A stretch of DNA of 64,000 nucleotides from positions 27,801 to 91,800 of the forward strand of contig NW_019774402.1 in the NCBI RefSeq assembly GCF_001039355.2, written 5' to 3'. Under the pieces are notes generated by a model. It was not told where the DNA came from. It ran no database searches and worked only from the letters and a program-made list of their open reading frames with translations. This document shows positions 27,884-39,706 of this stretch, in pieces (position 1 is the stretch's first letter; every line of letters starts with the position of its first letter). The stretch is from Lingula anatina (taxonomy: Eukaryota > Brachiopoda > Lingulata > Lingulida > Lingulidae). The position numbers and the translations under genes are program-made.

Positions 27884-30800
27884 GTGAGTACTAAGGGTTT
27901 TAGAGAGGTTCTGCATTGTAAAATTAATTAATTAATTAATTGATAATTACACTCCACCAAAATAGAACTGCTCTTGAAAAAGCGTTATTTTGGATAATTC
28001 TGAATTAATTACAAAAAACAGTGAAGATATTTGGCAAACAGTATGTAGGCTACAGTTAAAATAAAGTATTGAGGTTGATCAGAATCAGTACCACTGTTAA
28101 TTGTCAAGACTTGCTCAAACTTTTTCACTCCATTTGCATAACTTATGAAAATGAAATTTGATACCTCAATCATGAATATCGCTGTTATCCAAATCCATGC
28201 AAAAAAATTAAAAGTAACGAATGGTGGGTGCATTGTCCATCAATATTTGGTTAAAATATTTACCTTAGCTAATATGGTTATTTTACAACTATTCTGAATA
28301 ACGATGTTTCCGAACTTTTTTGGTGGAATGTATTTTAAATTACGTCATAAACGGATCATCTATTATATACATTAACGACAGTGCAGTTCCTGTGCAAACA
28401 CTCATTTCAAAAAGATTCCTTTACAATGTGTATTATAAGGTCAATCCCGAACATTATTTTCATATCTTTATTATATATGTATGTGTATTAGGTGCATATT
28501 GCCAAACAATTTCATTCCTGAATATTATTGTAATTTTTATTCTAGAATTGGTCAACTTAGCCCTTAGAAAACCAGCCACACAGTCAAGTACCTCGAGTGG
28601 ATATGGTCTGAGTTACCCACAGCATCTTTTGCAGTGGACGGAGACAAAAGCACACATAACCTGAATTGTACAAGAACGAACCTCATGCACAATCCCACCT
28701 GGAGTGTGGACCTAAAGGGCTTATATGTTATTCGCAGAGTCGTATTGATAAAACCTACTACAATTGTTGACTTATGTAAGTTTTAAATTTGTAAGATGTA
28801 ATCTGCTTTTGCAACGACCCTTTTTACAAATATTTACTCATTTTAACAAGGGTTACATTTTGCGCAACCAATTACGTGTTTATCAAGATAATATCCTCAC
28901 GATTTACTAGCAGTAACTAAATTAAAATTATCATTTTTCAGGTCAATTCCGTAATGTCAGGCTCTGCATTAACAACAACACAGCATCATGGACTGGATGC
29001 AGAGATGTATCTGTTCCTAATACACGGTGTTCAACTGCAATGTTAGAGTACAAGATAGATCCACCAATCTTGGCACGCTACGTCTCGTTGTGTGAAATGA
29101 TCGTGAGAGGCTACATGTATCCCTGTAAGTTGACTTTGTTTAGAAGAGACGCATATTTACTTTTTAGAGGAATGTTTTCGAATAATTTGTAGTTCATTAA
29201 CATTTTTCTACATTAAACTCTTATGTTTTTGTATAATGATCAGCTTACTGATTAAATTTTGTGCACCGTTGAAAGTTTCATAAAAAGTTTCTGCAGCAAC
29301 GTTACGCTCTGAAATTGTATATCTGATGATTGTTATTATGCTAACGGGTATATATGTTAGTAAAGAGTCAAAGCAAACGTACTGAAGACGAAACCGCGTG
29401 TAGATCAAATGACCTATTTTAGACAATGTCGCCCTTGGAAAAACAGCGAATCAAACCAGTGTGGATTATGGTGGAGTTGCAAGTCGTGCTATAGATGGAG
29501 ATGTTACCGCATATTTCGGTGGTGGGTCATGTACTCACACGAAGGTAACATCATACCCCTGGTGGCGGGTAGACCTGGGTCAACAGTACGTGGTATACAG
29601 TGTTACGTTATTTATCACAGGCAGTGGTGTTGACTGTAAGTATATGTCTTGGTATATGTTTTTATCATGTGTCCACTGGTAGTATACACATATATGCATA
29701 AATGGTTGTGAAATAACCAACTCGTCCATCCCTTTCTCTCATGCTCACAGACACATTTCGTTGTAATTTTATGAACTTATGATGAATACAATTCCCCAAA
29801 ATATATTCTGTGCATGTGCAACGTGAATTTACCGTCGGTGATCCATTCACCAACCTCTCGTCCACATTGCATGTACACTCAATGTTACTGAATAATCTAA
29901 AATTCAAACATGTAATCTAGACTGAAGAATGAATTTGAAAAAAAAAATGAGAAAAATACTCTTAATTTTGACCTATCTTCCTTTGTATTATAACACTTGA
30001 AAGTTAAGTCCAAACATAATGCACGATCAATGATGGACAATTATTATTTTTACGTTTTTAGCTATTGGACAATAAACGTTCTTTTGTACCGTAATTAATG
30101 CTTTTTTAAGTGTTCCCTAACTTCTTTTGAGTAGTATAATTCTGTTTAACCTTTCAACCGGCAAGAATTTACGTGATATAAAAGTTTTCGTACGTAACAG
30201 CACAGAAACCAACAACAGAAGCGTATGTGCATTATATGGTCCCCAAGTGCCTCGAGGTGGAAGTATAGAGTTGTCATGTCAAGTTCCGTATATTGGTCAA
30301 GTCCTGTTTGTCCAGCTGCAGTACACCGCCCCTTTAATACTCTGTGAAGTTACTATAAAAGGGTATAAATATGAAGGTAAATATCCAACCACTTAGATAT
30401 TTTTAAGCATTAAGTGCACATTCGTTGTCCTGACTAGTATTGTCATTATATTCTATAGAAATGTCAAATCTGTTGAAGCTATTTACGAAATGCATGTTGA
30501 TATTTGTATTACGGTTCAAATGTTCATGCAAAATTCGTTTCAGTTAAAGACTGTATACAGTGGCCGGGATTTGATAGAAAACGTTTTTTTATTCTGTTGG
30601 ACATGTAATTGTCTCAAAATATCGTCTAGATGTTGCTGTTTGTTAAGTTTGATAACACCAATACTACTGATAGAGTGACAAGTTTTATACAGAAAAGTTG
30701 TGATATATTTCATTTCAGAATGTACAAATAAACACCTTGGTCCTGAATGCAGAAACCGCTGTAACTGTAGAGATACCAGTGAACAGTGTCATCCCGTGTA

Positions 30801-33800
30801 TGGAGTCTGTACATCTGGCTGTGCTGAAGGCTGGCAGGGACATCATGGGACATGTCAAGTCGGTATGTAAAAGGCAGTATCTCAGGAAACTACGCATTTC
30901 CTTTTTTTTAAATTTTTGTGCACAATTATCTGACACTCTATGTTGAGATAAAGGATTTCATTGCACTGCTATCTAGCCTTCCATAACGTATGCTATACTC
31001 TAACGCAGCATAAAAGACTATGTTGAAATATCATTGTGAATTAAATTCCAAAAAATATTTTTATTTTTGCTCTCTAATTATTGTTTTATTTTATTTTATT
31101 TTATTTTGCAGAAACATCTTCACTCCCTCATTTAGCCACAGCACCAAAATTGGTCAATAGGACAAACAATTCACTCACCATAAGGTGGCAAAAGTGGTCA
31201 CCGCCGACCCATTCAGGGGATGGTATATACTATAGTGTTCACAGCTACGTCATTAGATTTTGGCGGCAGAATGACCTTCCCATCAACGTAACAGTATCAG
31301 CAGCAAACCATACAACTAATATCACAAATCTTTCTCAGTACACAGAATATAATGTCACTGTAACTATCAAGAGTAATGCAGGATATCAGGGTTTTCCTAG
31401 CTCACCAACCACTGCAAGAACATGTGGAGGTAATTATGATATTGTCCCCGCGATTGGCTTGCCTTTTTGTTTGCGATAAATAAGGTCATTTGTTATATAA
31501 GAATTATATACGAAAATACCACAGGCTTTTATATATTGGTTTAGACATTTTAAATTTTTTTATCATTTTTCAGAACCTGTGACACCACCGAAACCAAACG
31601 TCGAATCTTTTCTTGCCCCATCAAAAAGATCAACTAAAATACAGATAAACACAACGGTGCGTACACCACATTAATACACTGTGTCATACACGTATATCGT
31701 TAAGTGAATGTAGCAGATGTAGCAAAGCGGAGTTCGTGCTTCTCTGAGAGATGTTCTCAATGCACTTGGGTGCAGAGTTATTTTTAAAATATATTCGCGT
31801 GAAGACACGAGTTTGAGAACATCCCAGAGAGCGTTACCCACGGCTTAGACCCCATTTCCAGAGCGACCTAACTCCCTGGGGGTTCACGCTAAATAGCTGT
31901 CAGCCGAGCGGGCACGAAAGTTAATTACCCCCTTACAGCTTGTAATAGGCGGGACGGACTTTTAAGCCGGATTATCTGACAGTAATCTAGTGAGACTCCC
32001 CGCGGGGATAGATCGATCTAAAAGCTCTGGGAATACAGCCTTAGTGACTCAGGGAAATAAATGTGTGATTATCTTTAAATTAAACGACGGATAGAAGAAG
32101 TAACTATGCTAGTTTTATGGTCCATTGTATAACCGAGGCCCAAATCTGCTGTATTTTAAGCTTATATCGTTGGATTTAACCTGTCTATTCTTTTTCAAAA
32201 GAAATCAAAAGAATTCATTGATTTTAGGGGATGAACCAAGATATCCATAGATGCGATGGGTTTGCAAATTTGACTGTTCGATTTGAGGGAGAATACCATC
32301 ACAGTGGCACGATGGGAGTGCTGCATGTCAACGAAACACAGTCGATTACTATTACCAACCTCATGGCATATAGTAAATACACCATCTACCTGACAGCGTT
32401 TAACAACTTAAAATTGCCAGGGCCACCAGTGACAGTGACTCATACAACACCTGAAGGGGGTAAGGCCTTCTTTTAAATTTTCTTACCCTATTTATTGTAA
32501 ATAAGCCATATGCAGGAGGTTTTATTATGGATAAGCTTTTGTGGTGAGTTTACATAATACAATTTATTGGGTGTTACAGTTCCACCAAAGATGGCTGCAC
32601 CAGAGGTGACATCTACTGGAGACAGCTTTATAGAGATAACATGGCGTGCGCCGTTCCCTCCAGGTGGCGTTATCGTCAGTTACGAGATATCGTGCACTCA
32701 ACAGTCCAGTCTTTGGAATGAGACGGTGACTGCTGCAGACATTACTAGTATAACTATTGGCAATTTGCGGTTCAAGTCCACGTACTTGCTTCGAGTAAGT
32801 ATATTTCATACCCTCATCCAGGATATTTTAATGACGAAAGTATCGCTTTATGTGTGTTTAATGAAACAAAAAACGACAAGTTCATGCGATTTTGCACTGT
32901 AACCCTTATGCTCCTACTGTATATACTGTTTTCCCCCACCGTTAGCGTTTGTCATTTTAGATCCGCTGCAAAACTGCTGTCGGCTATGGCGAATATAGTG
33001 ATGTAATTTGGGCAACAACGGACGAAAAAGGTATCACAACGTCACTGTCATAGCTACATGTACCCTCGGGAATTCTGTGTGGCCATCGTGCTACACAGTT
33101 TGAGAATAAATTCCGTCATGTTTTAGACTCAAAGTTTAATTTTTTCTCATTTTTTTAAATGGTTTTATTTAAACGGTGTAAGTTTCCAACTGCATGTAGG
33201 GTGTTTTCCCTTGCTATAATGTAATGTAATGTCCGTGTCACAGGTATAAATGGTGGCGCTGTAGCAGGAGGTGTGTTGGGGGTTCTTGTCCTGGTGGCGG
33301 TACTTGTGGTTGTGGTTGTCATATACAAAAGGTAAACCTTTGTAGATTACGATAGATAGTGCTTAAATAAACAAATGTAAAAATACGTTATTATGTATAT
33401 TTGTAGCCGTATATATCATGAACAAGAACTTCATAACCTTAGTATACATAAAGCAATGTTAACATGTATGCACTATGGCACTTTAGAGAAATATGAAATT
33501 AGATAACCATATGATACAGTTAAATTGTATGTTGCAAATGCGGCCCAACACATCAAATTGAGTCATCTAAAATTTTTCAAATAGGCAACATTAAATCCTT
33601 AATTATGTTGTACATGTGGAAGTCAAAGCCTGTTCAAGACTCTTACCATTATTTGTAAACTTCTTTTGCAGAAGACGACGCACTCAAGAGCTTTATGAAG
33701 TTGATGCCTTTTCTGAATTGCAGAGAAAAGAAGGTATTTATTTTTCACTAAAATCTATTGTGTCCAGCACTTGATTAAAAATGCACTTGATTAAAAAGTA

Positions 33801-36647
33801 GATCCCATTATCTCCTTGCTGTGAATTTTTAGCTTCAGATCTAGATGACCATGTATATGAATCTCCGGTTCAAAGTCTGTATGAAAACACAGAAGACGAG
33901 TTTCTCTATAGCAGTATCAAAGAAAAAACAGAAATTTCTGTCGAGGACATCTTTCAGGTCATGAGATTGAAAACCAGAGATATTCTTATCGACGAGTATC
34001 AGGTATGATTTGTCCACGTTTTAATACACATTGGTGAAATCATAAAAAAAAATTATAACTCCTATTTACTGATATAAAGTGTGCAATAAACAAATGTTAA
34101 AGTGTTGTTGTACTGTTATTAGGTCAGTTTATACATTTTGGATGTTTTTTTTTCAGAAATTTCCCATCATCTTGAAAAGCCCTTGTAAAGCCGGCCAAAA
34201 ACGAGAAAACAAACTAAAGAACAGGTTTCAGAACATTATGCCATGAAAGCCGTCAAATTTGAATTTTCTACAGTAAAAAAATTCAGCTTATTATTTTGTT
34301 TTTAATACTGCAGTACTTGCAGTACATGTGCGAACACAGAGTAATATAACAATGAAATTACTTGTTCGATCTTATAGAAATTAAATATATGAACATATAT
34401 ATTGTATACATAAAGCAAATTTAAGTTATGCGCTTTATCTAAATAAATAACACAATGTGCTTACGTCCAATTTCATACAAATGTTTATTTTACATTAGAT
34501 GACCATAGCCGAGTTGTATTGGACCTTTTGCCAGATGATCCCAACTCTGACTACATCAATGCAAACTATATTGATGTAAGTTGTTCACATAAATGTATTT
34601 TGTTATATCATTATTCACGTTCGTGTAATGTACTCTACATACAAGTACCAGCATATATGTTTTTGGCCAATTTAATTTGTTGTTATCAACATTTGATAGT
34701 TATTTAATCCCCGCATAATCGGGAATGGTATTGGCAGTTTTTTTTTTCTTTTGATTGGTTCACCTTTATCTGTAAATATATATTACTTGATAACGAAGTT
34801 GCTGCAGTAAACAAAATAATGAAGCCAACGATTAAAGCCATACTTCACCATTATATTTCATTTTTCAGGGATATAGCAGACCACGTGCTTTCATTGCTGC
34901 ACAGGGTAACTGTAACTTTAAATAGTTAAATGATAGCTGACCTCTCTTACATGCACGCCCCCTATAAGGCCTAATCAACATTACGCGAATTAATGAATTC
35001 CAATTTGGAACCAACTGTACACTGCATGTTTGATAAAATAATTTGTTACTTGCCATAGTATATGTAAATAAATGATTTCATTTCTAAAAAAAAATAATTA
35101 TTAGTTTACTTCAGGTCCAAAACCGAATACCGTAAACGACTTCTGGCGGATGATATGGGAAGTCAAGTCTCCACAAATTGTAATGTTGACGAAAACTGTA
35201 GAAATGGGCAAGGTATGCCAATAAATAATCGTAAAAATATTTTATATTTTAAGCATTAGGTTAAGCAAAAGGCGCATTAAATAGAACTGCAAAATGTTAT
35301 GTTTTCTAACGTTTGACAGTCATAAGAATAAACCGTGCGTATTCAAATATATCCAGATTATTTTAATATTAACCCCTATACATGCATATGTAACGTGGCA
35401 TCCCGTTTTTTCGGCTCAGCAAAAATGTGAGCAGTACTGGGCAGACGAGGGAGTGAAGCAGTTTGGCGAAATAGAAGTGACCACACTGGATGAAGTTCAC
35501 GGACAGGATTTCTTAGTCCGAAATCTACAGTACCGTAAAGTAAGCACAGTGTAACCCAGTTCACATACATGTAAGAGTTGTCATAACAATATCGTCATGC
35601 AGGCACACGCATTTCTTTCTATAACCAAATCCGTTGATCTTATTAAACACGTGCCCGAAATATAAATATTGATACTTGTTAGCATGTCATTAATATCGAG
35701 GGGTGTTGTTATTTACTTTATAAAACTCTGGATGAATTTATCTGACTTAAGAAAGGAGACCAGACAACCCGTACTGTGAAACAGTTCCACTTCACCGGTT
35801 GGCCTGATGAAGGCGTGCCTGTCAACCCGACGGCTTTGATTAAATTTCGAGAGGAAGTTAAAAAGTATGAAAGCCAAGTTTATGACCAAGGGCCTATCGT
35901 TGTGCACTGCAGGTGAAATGTAGTTTTAATTTCTTACTTTTAATATATTTTAATCTTCAACAGTTTATGTTTTTATTCATTAAAAGTAAATTTTTCACGA
36001 CAACTAATACATGCTACTCTGTACAATGAGCGTGTGTCCTCCTGCATATGCAAACAAAGAATAGGATAGGGTTGAAAAACATCTGCTATTAAAATCATTT
36101 GTCTCGCTCCCTTTTAGCGCAGGGGTTGGCAACACTGGTACTTTCATTGCACTGGACTACCGTTTAGAACAAGCGTTGGCCGAAGGAAAGATCGACATTT
36201 TCCGAGTTGTTCAGTTATTGCGAGCATCCAGACCGCAAATGGTGCAGACAAAGGTATGACGTTTTAGACCGCATTCAGAACAGTGGATTAACTAGTCCGA
36301 GGATCGATTCTAGGACAATTCGCCCCAGGACAATCCCCCAGACGATTCCCCCCAAGATATATTTATATGCAAATATATAGTAAAGAGTATAAAGTTTAAA
36401 ACATTTCATCCATTTATTTATAATTTTAGTGTGATAATACAAAATAATTTGTTTAATGATGAAGTTGTATTATCACACTAAATTATAAATAAAATGGATG
36501 GAATGTTTTAAACTTTATACTGTTANNNNNNNNNNNNNNNNNNNNNNNNNNNNNNNNNNNNNNNNNNNNNNNNNNNNNNNNNNNNNNNNNNNNNNNNNNN
36601 NNNNNNNNNNNNNNNNNNNNNNNNNNNNNNNNNNNNNNNNNNNNNNN

Positions 36648-36679
<32 letters not shown>

Positions 36680-39662
36680 CTGTCCTGATACCCCGAGGAT
36701 CAAATATGGCCGATCCACTTGAATACTTCACCACGGGGAATCTATTCAGAGTCTATTAGCTGGTTAAACGGCAAGCTTTCGGACTAATTAGTTCACTGTT
36801 CTGAAAAAAAAAAAAGACGTAATGGCATTTTCATTTTAACTGAATGGTAGACAGAGACGTGACAACGTAGTGTGTGAATATGCAATCAGTATACACTGTA
36901 TTACCTAACTTGGCTTGACATGGGTAATCGGTGAGTTGATGTGTGTTGTAAAATTGCAGTCTCCACTGTCATACTACCACTGTAACGATGTCATTATTTC
37001 TGTTCCTGGCACAATGTTTAAGAGAAGGGAGGGGTAAGGGAATTACCTGTACAGCGGCATGCGTTGCTGAAATATTGCTGACTGGTATACAGTTTATTTA
37101 AAATGAGCTATGTTTGCTTCTTATAGGAGCAATATTACTTCATCCATGATGTGATGTTGGAAGAACTGCATTGTGGTTTAACTTCCATGTCAGTGCAAGA
37201 CTTGGCCACTCGTCTGCGGAAACTGAGACGAAGAAACAAATCTGGACTGACCAAAATGGAAGAAGAGTTTGTGGTAGGCCGTGAACAAAACGTTTCTTTT
37301 TATTGCATCATTTAGTTAGATTTGAATTAGAGGAAAATCAAGAGTATATTTTTGAAAACTCAGCTACATGCGAAAAGCACCCAAGTGTTTTTTCCATAAT
37401 ATAAGTGTGTATATTTCATTTTTTTCCGTTGACCAGGCACTGGGCCTCATGCGACCTGAAATAGAAGAAAGTTCCACAAAGACTGCCCTGGAGCCCATCA
37501 ACATTGGCAAAAATAGAGTGACTAATATTGTAGCAGGTAAGTTTTAAACCACTTCAAGACTATCTCACCGTAAGTACGAGCGTAACTTCTCTTTATCATC
37601 AGGGTCCAGTTTTATAAAGGACGTTTAGCACTAACCAGTGTATAAGTCTAACCAGTGGATAAATTCTCCTAACACCCATTTACTAAAAGATGGTTAAATT
37701 GTGTTTCATAAACAGTGTTCATACATGTACAGCCGGTTAGTTAACTGGCCTTTAAATATTTTATCCAATTAAACATTGGCCAGTTAACTAATCGGCTGTA
37801 TGAACACTGTTTACGAAAGACTTAACCACTGGTTATAGTGCTAAATGTCCTTTATGAAACTGGGCCCAGGTTTTTTTGTTCCATTATGCGTATTATTAGT
37901 TGAAGCTATTAATCTGGAACTGTTTTCGTCTTTACGAGTATACGTCTGTGGTCTTTTTTCAGGGTCATTGGATAATTCTTGCATTTTGAGGTGTGCTTTT
38001 CTAGTACCTTTATTTTCCTCAAAGTAATCTATAAAATTATATTTGTCAAGATTTGAATGTTAAACAACGCAAAAAATGCTGTTATTTTTATGGCGTATTT
38101 TAAAGCTTTTGTTATAAGTCATATGATTTATTTTGTCTGTTTCAATATTAAGGCAACCACTGCAGACCACGCCTTACATCATACGCGGAGGACAGCACTG
38201 ATTACATTAATGCAGTGTTCATAGATGTACGGTTTAAGTACTTCACTCCCAAACAATTAGTTCGACACTGTGATAAGACACTGTGCATGAATCCCATTCT
38301 GTTGGCTTAAGTTACGCTATAAATTTTTATTTAAAATGATATTTATTTGTAATTCTAAATATACAAATGTTTTCTTTTGTAAAAGTAGTGTGTGCGACCG
38401 CCTAAAATACAGAAAACGAAATCTTTTAGGGTTACCAACGCCAAAATGCCTATATCGTGACGCAGATGCCTCTGCCTCATACGATCGTTGACTTCTGGAG
38501 TATGTTGTTTGATCAACAATGTGCGACTATAGTTATGCTGAATGAATCCAGCGAAGATAGAGAGGTAAAAGAATACAGATACTACCGAGAGATTCATCTT
38601 CTTGTGTTTGTGTCTAGTCAAAATGATAACTGATGTTTAAGTTTATTTTTGATTAATCCAAATACATTTTTAAATTATCCGTCTTGAATGCAAGCACTCC
38701 ATAACTAAAAAAATGTATATTTTCATTGTCCCATAAAAACACTAAAGTTTTTTTTCCTCAGACTAGTGGTGTGTACTGGCCAACAGAGAAAGTGATTTCT
38801 TACGGACCTTTTAATGTTGAAGTGATATCTACGCCCCAAAGCGGGAACACTATATATATCACCGTGAGAGAGTTGAGATTGGTCAATTCTAAGGATGTGA
38901 GTACGTTTCCAGAATTATATAATTATATGATTATTCGTAACTGTATGGAGCAACCTAAGATGTAACACGTTCTGATCCAAATAAAGCCTTTTTAATTTTC
39001 CCTCTATCATATTTTGATGTATTTGGGGTATTGGAAAAGGTGTCCCAAATGGATATATATATATATATAACAAACGTTGTACATATCACTATTTCGATAT
39101 ACCTCATTTCCTTCAATTTTCATAGCAATCGGGCTCCCCAAGAGAAGTTCGCCAATTCCATTTTCAGGACTGGATGACATCAGAACCAGTGCCGCCATCA
39201 CCGCTTGCGTTTCTTGAGCTGTTAGACGCTGTCCAGAAATGGCAACAGAAAAGGGGAAACACTTCGATAACCGTACACTGCATGTGAGTTAAACTATTTT
39301 CATAAATTTCCTACAGTTCTTACATTATGCGGCCAACGTAGTTAACGGCCTTTACCAGATTAGTGTATGTGTTATCACCCACGACCGCTGCTGGTAACAT
39401 TTTATTTTACATTTCTTAAAATTGGAAGCCAATTTAATTAATCAATTTTCAGATATAATTATAACGATATGATATGTGTCTATACAAACAGTCAACCCTT
39501 ACAAACAGTCAACCACATCGTAGAGACTTGTAGCTGCATCAGTGCCCATGGTTGGACTCACTTAAGTCGTTAGACGAAAGAGCTAAAGACTGGCTTGAAT
39601 ATGCCAATATACTCCTTTGACTTTTGATTCTTGAGTGTACATTACCTGAATGAAAACGGACG

Positions 39663-39706
<44 letters not shown>

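Noticed and set aside
36483-36734. Proline/glycine-rich frames over the N run
   Set aside because: Artefact of the assembly gap and the poly-G tract.
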